In this document: piece after piece, positions 27,901 to 36,377 of the stretch
How the letters are laid out: each line of letters begins with the position of its first letter
Position numbering within the stretch: position 1 is the stretch's first letter
Assembly (NCBI GenBank): GCA_963705285.1
Contig: OY970066.1
Coordinates: forward strand, 4,774,001-4,838,000
Direction: 5' to 3'
From: JACMLD01 sp963705285
GTDB lineage: Bacteria > Bacteroidota > Bacteroidia > Chitinophagales > Chitinophagaceae
Length of the DNA stretch: 64,000 nt
Program-made: the position numbers and the translations under genes
Notes under the pieces: model-generated
What the model was told of the DNA's origin: nothing
Seen by the model: the letters and a program-made list of their open reading frames with translations, nothing else
Database searches by the model: none

Positions 27901-30847
27901 TACATGGAATGCTGTACCTGATGCCACCTCTTATGATGTATACATCTGGACAGGTGCCACACCACCCGCAACGCCAACAGCCAATGTAACCACTCTTTCT
28001 TATAACGCCAGCGGGTTAACTTCCGCCACTTTATACAACTGGTATGTAGTGCCTAAGAATGTTGTAGGCAGTGCTACCGGCTGCAGCGCTAACAGTACCA
28101 CGTTTACCACCGGCGCACCGGCACCGGCGTGTACCAGCAACCTGCTGCCGACAAACAATGCGGTTCTTGCTACCGCTAACACAGCAGCACTTAGCTGGAC
28201 GGCTGCCGCTACAGCCACATCGTATGATGTATACATTTGGACGGGCGCTACACCACCGGCCACGCCAACGGCCAATGTTGCTACCAATTCGTATAATGCC
28301 AGCGGATTAACTGCCGCCAGCACGTATAACTGGTATGTATCACCGAGAAATGCCGGAGGCGCAGCCACAGGTTGTACTGCCAATACCACTGCGTTTGTTA
28401 CAGCATCAGCGCCCGCACCTTCGTGTACCATTAATACATCGCCCGGCAATGGCACCACCATTGTTACGCCCAATACTGCTGCGTTAACATGGAATACCGC
28501 ACTCAATGCTACTTCTTATGATGTGTATGTATTTACCGGCGCCACTCCACCCGCAACGCCAACTGCCAACACCACACTCACCAGCTATAATGCCACCGGC
28601 CTTACGCCTTCTACGGCATATAATTGGTTTGTTATACCTAAAAACGCCGTGGGCAGTGCAACAGGATGTGCCACCAGCAACAGGACTAGCTTTACCACAG
28701 GTGCACCCGCGGCAGGCACTGGCTTACAGGGCGTGTATTACAACGGCACCGCATTTGCGGGGGCTCCATTGCTCACACGTATCGATCCTGTCATCAATTT
28801 TGACCTTACTTATTCATCCATACCCCAGCGCCTGTCGCCTGCGCCGGGTATTGTACCGGAAGATAATTTCTCTGTACGCTGGACCGGGCAGGTAAAAGCG
28901 TTGTATTCCGAAACGTATACATTCTATACACTGAGCGATGACGGCATCCGGCTTTTTGTAAACGGGGTGCAACTGGTCAACAATTTTGTAAACCAGGGCG
29001 CAACGGAAAGAAGCGGCACCATTGCATTGGTAGCCGGGCAGAAATATGATATCGTGATAGAGTATTATGAAGCTGCAGGTGAAGCCACTGCCAGGCTTTC
29101 CTGGTCGAGCGCCAGCACACCAAAAGCTGTTGTACCGCAGGCACAGTTGTATCCGCCGGGTTTTGTAGACCCCACCATACCTGGTTGTGCTACCAACACT
29201 GTACCGGCAAATGGTAGTACTATTGTTACAGCTGCCACCGCCACTCTGGGCTGGAGCGCCGCCCCGGATGCAACTTCTTATGATGTATATATCTGGTCAG
29301 GTGCCACACCACCTGCAACACCCACAGCTAATGTTGCCGCTACTTCATATAATGCAACTGGTTTAACCGCAGGAACGCTGTACAACTGGTTTGTAACGCC
29401 GAAGAACGCATTGGGCAGCGCTACAGGTTGCTCCGCTAATAGCTTCAGCTTTACCACCGGCGCACCTGCACCGGCTTGTACCAACAACCTGTTGCCCGCA
29501 AACAATGCAGTGTTGGGTACTCCAAATACAGCCACGCTTACATGGACTGCTGCTGCTACCGCCACTTCTTATGATGTATATATTTGGATAGGTGCCACAC
29601 CACCGGCAACGCCCACTGTCAATGTTGCCACTACCAGTTACAATGCCACCGGCTTAACCGCAGGTTCAACGTATAACTGGTATGTATCACCGAAAAACGC
29701 GGGCGGTACTGCTACCGGTTGCAGTACCAATAAAACAGTATTTGTTACAGCTGCTGCACCAATACCCGCCTGCACCATCAATACATCGCCTGCAAATGGC
29801 AGCACATTGCTTACGTCCAATTCAGCAGTGCTCAACTGGAATGCAGCCATCAATGCCACATCGTACGATGTGTTTGTGTATACCGGTGCAACGCCGCCGG
29901 TAACGCCTACCGCCAATGTTACTGCTACCACCTACAATGCCGGCGGGTTAAACATCGGCACATTGTATAACTGGTTTGTGGTTCCAAAAAATGCTGCGGG
30001 CAGTGCAACAGGTTGCGGCACATCTGCCAGAACAACATTTACTACCGCCAGTGCGCCAGATGGCACCGGCCTGCAGGGTGTATATTACAACGGCACCGCC
30101 TTTGCGGGTACGCCATTGCTCACGCGCATTGACCCTACCATCAACTTTGATTTAAATTATTTCGGCGTGCTTACACCCGCGCCTGGTATCGTACCAGAGG
30201 ATAATTATTCTGTACGCTGGACCGGACAGGTAAAAGCATTGTATTCTGAAACATATACATTCTATACTGTGAGTGATGATGGTATCAGGCTGTTCGTGAA
30301 TGGCGTGCAACTGGTGAACAATTTTGTGAACCAGGGCGCAACGGAAAGAAGCGGCACCCTTACCTTGGTGGCTGGCCAGAAATATGATATCGTCATAGAA
30401 TATTATGAAGCAACCGGTGAGGCGGTGGCCAAGCTGTTCTGGTCGAGCCCCAGTACGCCTAAAGCCATTGTGCCCCAGGTAGTGTTGTATCCACCGGCAG
30501 GCGCAGGTTTAAGAGTGGCAGACCCGGCAACCACAACAACAACGGCACTTACTACACAGGCTGCTGCATTAACAGCAAATGTTTTGCCTGCTTTGACTTC
30601 TACCGTGAGCCCTAACCCGGTACGGCCCGGTCAAACAGCCAGATTGCAAATAACCAGCGATAAAACCGGCGCGGCAAACATTACCATCATTAGCAGCAAC
30701 GGGTTTGTAATAAGTACACAAAAAGCAAACCTGGTGCCCGGCATTAATAACGTTACGATAAATACCTCTGCCCTGGGCCTTGGCTTTTACGTGGTCAATA
30801 TTACAGGTGGATCCGCACCGGTAAACCTCAAACTAATGGTTGAATAA
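21911..30847 (+). CDS. Giant T9SS-exported multidomain protein: esterase-like domain, four PA14, nineteen FN3-like repeats
   Basis: The ATG at 21911 (MKRILLSLILLCSFALVESQ) gives a clean signal peptide; an ATG four codons upstream also exists. By residue from 21899: an alpha/beta-hydrolase domain at 75-290, with oxyanion motif FFHGGGEA, nucleophile elbow GLSIGG near 183 and a candidate His in PRQAHVMWD. An Ig-like segment follows to 375. The first PA14 domain is at about 380-520. Thirteen FN3-like repeats of about 99 residues run from 529. Then PA14 domains at about 1822, 2273 and 2722 are separated by two blocks of three FN3-like repeats. Repeats open with a Cys (CVTNTxPANG) and carry another Cys (ATGC), possibly bridged. 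The last 80 residues (SPNPVRPGQTARLQI ... KLMVE) form a type A T9SS sorting domain. Likely a surface or secreted carbohydrate-active esterase; substrate unknown. Confidence 0.88.
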   Translation: MKRILLSLILLCSFALVESQTIFNPNDSVVTYNPAAPAGSQSNPNQAFGYNIIKWVRTVRMPYNTSRYKCYMIGNIPFRLRFPDSYNPAANDGKKYPIMLFFHGGGEATANTRDNEFHLLNGGSTFPEKIFYGTQDAFILFPQSRNVGWDNSYYTPMNIVIDSLIKNCKGDEDRVLSMGLSIGGFAAMDYSIQYPKRAAVIIPNSPVFLSGYAPSFGPAIQIPLWMGTGGLDTNPDPGSAEGFVNGYRALGGDLYWSYYPRQAHVMWDYQWAEEPTYSNRMATSHKANPMVYFNNRFFCPGSPVSSRMALTPGFFAYQWSKNDVTISGATSNEYIATDFGTYKARFKRTSTSDWSAWSLEPAVVVPICAPMVGTGTGLNGNYYNNTTLTPPVALNRLDPAMNFAFENGYIPGFGVNTTNYSTRWTGKIQPQFTETYTIYTKSDDGIRLWINGTLLIDNYVDHGVTENTANFAFTAGQKYDIKIEYYNRNGAGTMFLKWSSPNTVKQMVPTKQLYPEGTGDPAPPVCTTNLLPANNATLPIANSATLSWNPQALAGSYDVYLWTGATPPATPTANVSTTSYTANGLTPGNTYKWYIAPRNGTGVATGCAAANTSTFTINPFPPACVTNLTPANGSTTASATAASFTWDAAANATSYDIYIWTGATPPATPTANVTTPLYNVNNLLPSTVYFWYVVPKNISGPATDCNLYNKTAFTTAAGAPTVPVCVTNTTPANGTTIATQTTASLGWNTAATATSYDVYVWTGLTPPATPTANVATTSYNVSGLTPSTVYNWYVAPRNASGPATGCDVTNKTVFTTASVVIPIPGCANNTLPANGTTIGTQTTAGLTWSTVANATSYDVYLWTGAVVPTTPVANVTATNYNASGLVAGSLYNWFIVPKNASGAATGCDLSNKTTFTTASLPVPSCVTNTGPSNGANQGINSSVTLGWTTAAGATSYDVYIWSGAVAPSTPVANVSAPPYLATGLAQGTTYNWYIVPRNAGGPAVGCSANATSFTTNFPLPLCVTNTSPANGTVLATQTTATLTWPAAANATSYAVYLWTGPTPPALATATVTATSYNAISLTPGTVYNWYIMPINGTGGATGCEAANTTSFTTASVVAPVPSCATNTAPSNGTTIATQTNATLSWTAVPTATSYDVYVYTGATPPASPTTTVSVPTANVSALLAATSYNWYVVPKNASGPATSCDLTNKSTFTTAAVAIPVPDCAVNNTPANASTLLTQTTAALTWGSVAGATSYDVYLWTGATPPATPTANVTTTSYNASALTASTLYNWYIVPRNAGGPATGCDLTSKWTFTTAAIPVPLCVVNASPANGTTLATQTTAALTWAAAANATSYDVYLWTGAVVPTTPVANVTATNYNASGLVAGSLYNWFIVPKNASGAATGCDLSNKTTFTTASLPVPSCVTNTGPSNGANQGINSSVTLGWTTAAGATSYDVYIWSGAVAPSTPVANVSAPPYLATGLAQGTTYNWYIVPRNAGGPAVGCSANATSFTTNFPLPLCVTNTSPANGAVLATQTTANLTWPAAANATSYAVYLWTGPTPPALATATVTTTSYNASSLTPGTVYNWYIMPINGTGGATGCEAANTTSFTTASVVIPVPGCATNTAPANGATLATQTAASLTWSTVANATSYDVYLWTGATPPATPTANVGATNYNATTLLAGTLYNWYIVPRNASGVATGCDLTNKTTFTTAGNPVPPCVTNTLPANGAVLATQTTAALSWTAAATATSYDVYVWTGATPPATPTANAATTNYNATTLTAGTVYNWYIAPRNASGAATSCSVANRTTFTTAGSTPTPGLGTGLQGVYYNGTAFAGTPLLTRVDPTINFDLTYSSIPQRLSPAPGIVPEDNFSVRWTGQVKPLYSETYTFYTVSDDGIRLFVNGVQLVNNFVNQGATERSGTIALVAGQKYDIVIEYYEAAGEAVTRLLWSSASTPKAIVPQTQLFPPGFVDPTIPGCATNTAPANGSTIVTAATATLTWNAVPDATSYDVYIWTGATPPATPTANVTTLSYNASGLTSATLYNWYVVPKNVVGSATGCSANSTTFTTGAPAPACTSNLLPTNNAVLATANTAALSWTAAATATSYDVYIWTGATPPATPTANVATNSYNASGLTAASTYNWYVSPRNAGGAATGCTANTTAFVTASAPAPSCTINTSPGNGTTIVTPNTAALTWNTALNATSYDVYVFTGATPPATPTANTTLTSYNATGLTPSTAYNWFVIPKNAVGSATGCATSNRTSFTTGAPAAGTGLQGVYYNGTAFAGAPLLTRIDPVINFDLTYSSIPQRLSPAPGIVPEDNFSVRWTGQVKALYSETYTFYTLSDDGIRLFVNGVQLVNNFVNQGATERSGTIALVAGQKYDIVIEYYEAAGEATARLSWSSASTPKAVVPQAQLYPPGFVDPTIPGCATNTVPANGSTIVTAATATLGWSAAPDATSYDVYIWSGATPPATPTANVAATSYNATGLTAGTLYNWFVTPKNALGSATGCSANSFSFTTGAPAPACTNNLLPANNAVLGTPNTATLTWTAAATATSYDVYIWIGATPPATPTVNVATTSYNATGLTAGSTYNWYVSPKNAGGTATGCSTNKTVFVTAAAPIPACTINTSPANGSTLLTSNSAVLNWNAAINATSYDVFVYTGATPPVTPTANVTATTYNAGGLNIGTLYNWFVVPKNAAGSATGCGTSARTTFTTASAPDGTGLQGVYYNGTAFAGTPLLTRIDPTINFDLNYFGVLTPAPGIVPEDNYSVRWTGQVKALYSETYTFYTVSDDGIRLFVNGVQLVNNFVNQGATERSGTLTLVAGQKYDIVIEYYEATGEAVAKLFWSSPSTPKAIVPQVVLYPPAGAGLRVADPATTTTTALTTQAAALTANVLPALTSTVSPNPVRPGQTARLQITSDKTGAANITIISSNGFVISTQKANLVPGINNVTINTSALGLGFYVVNITGGSAPVNLKLMVE
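24511..26740 (+). repeat. 1,491-bp internal tandem duplication in the giant gene
   Basis: About 750 bp starting near 24505 recur almost base for base 1,491 bp downstream, starting near 25996. The shift equals 497 codons, which is five FN3-like repeats. Differences inside the copied block are few and mostly silent, for example GTGTAC against GTATAC, whereas neighbouring repeats differ strongly in DNA sequence. Confidence 0.85.
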
Positions 30848-30873
30848 GCTTATTTCATAGATATTACAATAAG

Positions 30874-30902
30874 AAGGAGCCGTGATTGCGGCTCCTTTTT
30901 TA
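30874..30902 (+). terminator. Rho-independent terminator after the giant T9SS gene
   Basis: The stem AAGGAGCCG / CGGCTCCTT with loop TGATTG (30874-30897) is followed by a run of T to 30902. Confidence 0.88.
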
Positions 30903-31062
30903 TGCCTTTGATGCTGCCGGAACATTCATTACAACAGTACGCAAACTGCGGGTGTTACGCGCTGTGTATGGGCGAATAAACATGGTGGTTTACCATGATG
31001 CTGCTCCTTTTCAGCGCTTTCAAAAATTTGCTGGCAAACCGTTATTTTAATGGCCTTTACCC

Positions 31063-31070
31063 TATTTTTG
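31063..31070 (+). promoter_or_regulatory. Candidate -7 box for the pyrophosphatase gene
   Basis: TATTTTTG matches TAnnTTTG and lies 36 bp before the start codon. No TTTG at the usual -33 spacing is visible; the nearest is 32 bp upstream at 31027-31030. Confidence 0.4.
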
Positions 31071-31106
31071 CATCCCTGAAAATCAATCAAGACAACAAAA
31101 AACACT

Positions 31107-33530
31107 ATGAACAATTTGTTTTACGTAGTTCCGGCAATGGGTATCATTGGCCTTTTGTTTACTGCTGTAAGGAGCGCCTGGGTATCAAAGCAGGATCCCG
31201 GAAATGAACGCATGCAGGAAATAGCCAAATACATAGCAGAAGGTGCCATGGCTTTCCTGAAAGCAGAATATAAAATCTTGTCTTATTTTGTTGTTATTGC
31301 AGCGTTATTGCTGGGTTTCATGGGTTACTCCAACCAAAAATCTCACCCTTCTATTGCAATTGCCTTTATTATAGGCGCCGTTTTCAGCGCGCTCGCGGGT
31401 TTTATTGGCATGCGCATCGCCACAAAAGCCAATGTACGTACTGCGCAGGCCGCACGTACCAGCTTGTCAAAAGCCCTGGCAGTATCATTTACAGGCGGTA
31501 GCGTAATGGGCCTGGGTGTAGCCGGTTTGGCGGTACTGGGTTTGGGTGGTCTTTTTATTATTTTAAAAATGATTTTTGCTCCTGAATCAGGTGCAGACAG
31601 TGAAGAAATGGAAAGAACCATTGAAATTCTTACCGGTTTTTCATTGGGTGCCGAATCAATAGCATTGTTTGCACGTGTGGGCGGAGGTATTTATACAAAA
31701 GCGGCCGATGTGGGCGCCGACCTGGTGGGTAAAGTGGAAGCAGGTATCCCGGAAGACGATCCCCGTAACCCCGCCACCATTGCCGATAACGTGGGCGATA
31801 ATGTGGGTGATGTGGCCGGCATGGGTGCCGATTTATTTGGGTCGTATGTTGCTACTGTACTTGCTACCATGGTACTGGGCCGCGAAACAAATGCAAGTAC
31901 CGATGCATTTGGCGGATTATCCCCTATTTTATTACCCATGCTGATTGCAGCATTGGGTATCCTATTTTCCATCGTTGGAACTTTCTTTGTGCGCATTGCA
32001 GAATCCGCTGGTAACAGTACTTCCGCGGTGCAGAAAGCGCTTAATATGGGCAACTGGGGCTCGATTGTTTTAACCGCAGTAGGTTGTTATTTTCTCGTCA
32101 ATTATTTATTACCAGATACCATGTCGCTACGCGGACATGAATTTACCAAACAAGGGGTTTTTGGCGCCATCATAGTAGGTCTGGCAGTTGGTACACTGAT
32201 GAGCATGATTACAGAATATTATACCGCCATGGGCAAACGCCCGGTGAAAAGTATCATACGGCAGTCATCTACCGGCCATGCTACCAATATCATTGGCGGA
32301 CTGGCGATGGGTATGGAAAGTACGTTTCTCCCTATCCTGGTACTGGCTTCAGGTATCTATTTATCATTCTGGTGTGCAGGTTTGTATGGCGTAGCCATTG
32401 CAGCTGCCGGTATGATGGCTACTACCGCCATGCAGTTGGCCATTGATGCATTCGGCCCTATTGCCGATAATGCCGGTGGTATTGCAGAAATGAGCGAGTT
32501 GCCCAAAGATGTACGCGAGAAAACAGATATACTGGATGCTGTGGGTAATACCACTGCTGCAACCGGTAAAGGATTTGCCATTGCATCTGCCGCCTTAACG
32601 GCATTGGCGTTGTTTGCTGCCTTTGTGGGTATCTCCGGTATTACCGGCATCGATATCTATAAAGCACCCGTACTGGCTGGTTTGTTTGTGGGCGCTATGA
32701 TACCCTTTATATTTTCATCGCTGGCTATACGCGCGGTGGGCGAAGCCGCTATGTCGATGGTAGAAGAAGTGCGCCGCCAGTTTCGCACCATACCCGGCAT
32801 TATGGAAGGTACAGGTAAACCAGAATATGATAAATGCGTGGCCATTTCTACCGATGCCTCTATCAAAAAAATGATGTTGCCAGGTGCCATTGCTATTTTG
32901 TCTCCGTTGGCCATTGGTTTTGGTTTTGGACCGGAAGTGCTGGGCGGCTTTCTTGCCGGGGCAACCGTGAGTGGCGTGTTAATGGGGATGTTTCAAAACA
33001 ATGCCGGTGGTGCATGGGACAATGCAAAAAAATCTTTTGAAAAAGGGGTTGATATCAATGGCCAGATTTACTATAAAGGATCAGACCCGCATAAAGCTTC
33101 TGTAACAGGTGATACCGTGGGCGATCCGTTTAAAGACACATCAGGACCTTCTATGAATATCTTAATTAAACTGATGTCTATTGTTTCATTGGTAATAGCA
33201 CCTACGCTGGCAGTAATGTATCATATCGATACTGTTGCTACACACAGCAAAGAAAAAACGATAGCTTTTACTGTCGATAACGGTTCAAAACAAACCACCC
33301 ATCTAAAGATTACCGCTTCTGAGAATGATCCGGCAGAAGAAATGGATGCATTTATCAAAGCATTGCAGGCAGATAAGATGGATGATAACGGCCAGCTTGC
33401 TGTTGAGCTGAAGAATGGAGAACTCACCATCAACGGTAAAAAGCAATCAGTTGATATTTTAAAGAAATATGAACAGTATTTAGGAGAAAAAAAAGATCTG
33501 AACTTTTCATTGAAAATTGAAGAGAAATAA
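31107..33530 (+). CDS. hppA: Membrane-bound ion-translocating pyrophosphatase, K+-dependent type
   Basis: HppA couples pyrophosphate hydrolysis to pumping of H+ and/or Na+ across the inner membrane. The 807-residue protein has about 16 hydrophobic segments. The substrate site is seen as ADVGADLVGKVEAGIPEDDP and DNVGDNVGDVAGMGADLFGS near 228, and again as GGAWDNAKK and KGSDPHKASVTGDTVGDPFK late in the sequence. GNTTAATGKG has Ala484 and Gly487 where K+-independent enzymes carry Lys and Thr, marking the K+-dependent class. The last 100 residues, after the final membrane helix (KLMSIVSLVIAPTLAVMYHI), form a soluble extension that most family members lack. Bacteroides enzymes of this class can pump both Na+ and H+, so the coupling ion is open. 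Confidence 0.93.
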   Translation: MNNLFYVVPAMGIIGLLFTAVRSAWVSKQDPGNERMQEIAKYIAEGAMAFLKAEYKILSYFVVIAALLLGFMGYSNQKSHPSIAIAFIIGAVFSALAGFIGMRIATKANVRTAQAARTSLSKALAVSFTGGSVMGLGVAGLAVLGLGGLFIILKMIFAPESGADSEEMERTIEILTGFSLGAESIALFARVGGGIYTKAADVGADLVGKVEAGIPEDDPRNPATIADNVGDNVGDVAGMGADLFGSYVATVLATMVLGRETNASTDAFGGLSPILLPMLIAALGILFSIVGTFFVRIAESAGNSTSAVQKALNMGNWGSIVLTAVGCYFLVNYLLPDTMSLRGHEFTKQGVFGAIIVGLAVGTLMSMITEYYTAMGKRPVKSIIRQSSTGHATNIIGGLAMGMESTFLPILVLASGIYLSFWCAGLYGVAIAAAGMMATTAMQLAIDAFGPIADNAGGIAEMSELPKDVREKTDILDAVGNTTAATGKGFAIASAALTALALFAAFVGISGITGIDIYKAPVLAGLFVGAMIPFIFSSLAIRAVGEAAMSMVEEVRRQFRTIPGIMEGTGKPEYDKCVAISTDASIKKMMLPGAIAILSPLAIGFGFGPEVLGGFLAGATVSGVLMGMFQNNAGGAWDNAKKSFEKGVDINGQIYYKGSDPHKASVTGDTVGDPFKDTSGPSMNILIKLMSIVSLVIAPTLAVMYHIDTVATHSKEKTIAFTVDNGSKQTTHLKITASENDPAEEMDAFIKALQADKMDDNGQLAVELKNGELTINGKKQSVDILKKYEQYLGEKKDLNFSLKIEEK

Positions 33531-33566
33531 TATATTCGCACTGCATTAATTAGGTACATAATACCG

Positions 33567-33602
33567 ATAAGCCCGTTGTTTCTACATCGGGCTTATTTTT
33601 TT
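33567..33602 (+). terminator. Rho-independent terminator after hppA
   Basis: The 9-bp stem ATAAGCCCG / CGGGCTTAT encloses a 12-base loop and is followed by a T run at 33596-33602. Confidence 0.87.
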
Positions 33603-33724
33603 CCTACCCTTCTCCTCCCTGCAACATTTTCAACTATTTTACTACTTTATTTTGCCCTTATTCACAAACGTTGAAAAAAGTTGATTTGTTATTACGAAAA
33701 GGATCGTATATTAGTGTCAAAGAA

Positions 33725-34111
33725 ATGAATATGTCAGCACCCAAACATGTAAAACCTACCGAAGGCGAGTTAGAAATTTTGCGGGTTATCTGGGAAAAAG
33801 GTTTAGCCAGCGTAAGAGATGTGCATGAAGAACTGGCCAAAACCAAGGATGTGGGCTACACCACTACCCTTAAGCTTATGCAGATTATGAACGATAAGGG
33901 TTTGGTAAAAAGGGACAAATCTACAAGAGCGCATTATTACACTGCCGCTGTGAGTAAAGAGAAAACACAAAAACACCTGCTGGGAAGAATGATTGACGGC
34001 CTGTTTGGCGGTTCTCCCGGACAACTGGTTATACAGGCGCTTGGTAATTACAAAGCAAGTGAAGAAGAAATTGAGGAGATTCAGCAGCTACTCAACCATC
34101 TAAAAAAATAA
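33725..34111 (+). CDS. BlaI/MecI-family transcriptional repressor
   Basis: The 128-residue protein is a winged-helix repressor that is normally cleaved when its M56 partner senses cell-wall stress or antibiotic. The DNA-binding domain reads KPTEGELEILRVIWEKGLAS and GYTTTLKLMQIMNDKGLV, the recognition helix and wing of the family. The C-terminal dimerisation helices end in EEIEEIQQLLNHLKK. The first ATG at 33725 is chosen; a TTG 54 bp upstream would add a non-conserved tail. The M56 peptidase gene begins 3 bp later, so the two are translated together. No beta-lactamase gene is nearby, so the controlled genes may be these two themselves or genes elsewhere. Confidence 0.92.
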   Translation: MNMSAPKHVKPTEGELEILRVIWEKGLASVRDVHEELAKTKDVGYTTTLKLMQIMNDKGLVKRDKSTRAHYYTAAVSKEKTQKHLLGRMIDGLFGGSPGQLVIQALGNYKASEEEIEEIQQLLNHLKK

Positions 34112-34114
34112 CCC

Positions 34115-35965
34115 ATGTATCTCTTTGCCGCTTCGCCTTTCCTGAAAGCTTTGGGTTGGGCTTTGCTGAACAGTTTATGGCAGTTTGCTGCCTGCTGGCT
34201 GTTGTACCGTATTTGCATAACAGGCATTAAAAAACTAACTGCTGCCGCCCGGCACTCCATTGCAGTATTCCTGCTTTTTTCGGGCACCGTTTCTTTTATT
34301 GCCAGCCTCTCCTGGAAATATTACATGAATGCTGCAACAGACAGCAGCGGGTTGCTTGATATTGGCAACACATCCTATTACACCACCTGGCATACGGCCA
34401 ACACCGCGCTAGATGCCATCATGCCTTACTGGTCTGTTGTATACCTGCTGTGTGTGCTGTTCCTGTTTATTAAATTTTGTTTGTTTGTACGCCGTGCCGG
34501 CAATCTCCAGAATAACGGTATCACAAAAATGAATGCCCTGTGGAGGACGTATGTGAAGAATGTTGCTGCACAGTTAGGCATAAAAAAAGAAGTAAAAGCA
34601 TTGCTTTCTGTAAATATTGATACGCCCCAGGTGATAGGGTTTATAAAACCGGTGATACTGCTGCCGGCTGCCTGCCTCACCAATTTAACTACCGAACAAC
34701 TGGAAGCCGTGCTGCTGCATGAGCTGGTGCATATTAAAAGAAACGATTACCTCGTAAACCTGTTTGTAACCAGCGTAGAAATACTTTTCTTTTTCAATCC
34801 GTTTGTAAAGCAAATGACTGCCAGCATACGCAAAGAACGCGAGTACAGTTGCGATGATATGGTCATCCAGTTTCAATACCAGCCGCATAATTATGCATCG
34901 GCGCTTCTTACACTTGAGAAAAGCCGTATGCTGCCTGTTACCTATGGTATAGCCGCCAGTGGAAAGAACCAACAGCAATTGCTTACCCGCATAGAACGTA
35001 TTATGGGCATGCCGCACAAACAAACAGGCATCTATCATATAGCTGCCTGCCTGATGGCGCTGCTGTTGCTGGGTTTTATTGCCACCATCAATCCCGCAAA
35101 AGTAGCCGTAGATAAATTTGGCACCGATGCCCTACTGCTGGCTACCACCGCCCTTCCCGGGTTTTCTTACAGCGAGGAAACGCCCGCCATTATTGCCACT
35201 ACGCCCCCGCCCCCTGCTACGCCGCAAAAAAATGCTGCCGCAAAAAAAGACAATGCATCAAGTACTGTCATAGCCGCAAAGAAAAATGAGCTGTACCAAA
35301 ACGGACTCTTGCAGGCCGTTTCTTATGCCGCCAATGATGAGGAGGATGATGGTAATGCTGAAGATGAGAACATACAGGCAGCCACCCGTAAAGAGAATAT
35401 AGAGTTTTCGCTTCCGCCAAAGGAACCCGCCGCAGTACCTGCTACCGCCACACCGGATGCTGTGGTGGAGGAACCATATGTGCCTGCCAGCAGCTTCTCA
35501 TACCAACTGACGCAAGACACGGCCATGCCCAAAATAAAAGGCACCACCTATACTGAACATGTGCAAAAAGATGCGGTGCTAAAAGTGCAAAAGGCATTGG
35601 AACAGATCAACTGGCAGAAAATTGAGAAACAATTAAAATACAACCGCCGCGATATTGCTAAGCTGAAGCAGGAAATTACCTGCCAGATAGAATCCCTCAA
35701 CTGGCAAAAAATCAACAACGACGTAAAATCGCAGCTCAGCCAGGAACAGTTAGAGAAGTTGCAGGACGCTGTTAAACGCGAACAGCAAATCAAGCGCTAC
35801 CAGCTTACAGAAGCGTACAATGAGGCATTGCAACGGCAGTTGGCAGAACAGGAACAACTGATGAGAGAAAGCCATCAACGTGCTACCGAAAGCCGCAAAG
35901 CCACAGAAGCGCAGGAAAAGAAACTGCAACAGGAAATGAAGAAAAAACGCATCATCTATATTTAA
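34115..35965 (+). CDS. BlaR1-like M56-family membrane metallopeptidase
   Basis: The 616-residue protein is the membrane protease partner of the preceding BlaI-type repressor. Four membrane helices are visible: about 10-28 (WALLNSLWQFAACWLLY), 45-63, 108-128 (VVYLLCVLFLFIKFCLFV) and 305-325 (AACLMALLLLGFIATI). The zinc site is HELVH at 202-206, with downstream EREYSCDDMV supplying further ligands. The gluzincin domain faces the cytoplasm. The periplasmic C-terminal part lacks a beta-lactam-binding penicillin-sensor domain. It is Pro/Ala/Glu-rich first and then a long charged coiled coil (about 500-616: KVQKALEQINWQKIEKQLKY). The signal sensed is therefore probably not a beta-lactam. Confidence 0.9.
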   Translation: MYLFAASPFLKALGWALLNSLWQFAACWLLYRICITGIKKLTAAARHSIAVFLLFSGTVSFIASLSWKYYMNAATDSSGLLDIGNTSYYTTWHTANTALDAIMPYWSVVYLLCVLFLFIKFCLFVRRAGNLQNNGITKMNALWRTYVKNVAAQLGIKKEVKALLSVNIDTPQVIGFIKPVILLPAACLTNLTTEQLEAVLLHELVHIKRNDYLVNLFVTSVEILFFFNPFVKQMTASIRKEREYSCDDMVIQFQYQPHNYASALLTLEKSRMLPVTYGIAASGKNQQQLLTRIERIMGMPHKQTGIYHIAACLMALLLLGFIATINPAKVAVDKFGTDALLLATTALPGFSYSEETPAIIATTPPPPATPQKNAAAKKDNASSTVIAAKKNELYQNGLLQAVSYAANDEEDDGNAEDENIQAATRKENIEFSLPPKEPAAVPATATPDAVVEEPYVPASSFSYQLTQDTAMPKIKGTTYTEHVQKDAVLKVQKALEQINWQKIEKQLKYNRRDIAKLKQEITCQIESLNWQKINNDVKSQLSQEQLEKLQDAVKREQQIKRYQLTEAYNEALQRQLAEQEQLMRESHQRATESRKATEAQEKKLQQEMKKKRIIYI

Positions 35966-36377
35966 ATGCTCCGCATTTGAAATGAAAAAGTCAGCATTAC
36001 AAATGAAAAAATATTTGCGGTAGGTTTTGCACGGCGTGATGGCGGAGCTTGGGACGCAGCAGAATTAATATGTACGGATAAATACTGCGCTCAAACCTTT
36101 TTTTCTCCGTGAACCCCTCCTTACCTCTTTGGCAAAAACGCCATCAATGGAGCAAATCAGCCGCCGATTCGGAGATTATTTGATACTCCCTCATATGCTC
36201 CATTGCTTGAAAATGGCCGCAAGTGCATGCAATCCTCTTTTACCCCTTCATTAAATCAGAAAGAAAAACGCCTGTTTACCGGGGAGGAGAACTATTATCC
36301 CATACCCCGGATTTTGACGAATGTTAATACACATCTTAGTATTTTTCCCATACATTCGTGCCTTATTACTGCTTTGT
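35966..36377. other. Intergenic stretch without a recognised gene
   Basis: I see no gene here. A perfect 10-bp inverted repeat, CAATGGAGCA at 36145-36154 and TGCTCCATTG at 36196-36205, encloses 41 bases. No T run follows, so it is not an obvious terminator; it may be an operator or a repeat remnant. Confidence 0.4.

Noticed and set aside
23365..29931. Many antisense open frames inside the giant T9SS gene, some repeated identically
   Set aside because: They mirror the low-complexity Ala/Thr/Pro repeats of the sense gene; identical copies at 1,491-bp distance only reflect the internal duplication.
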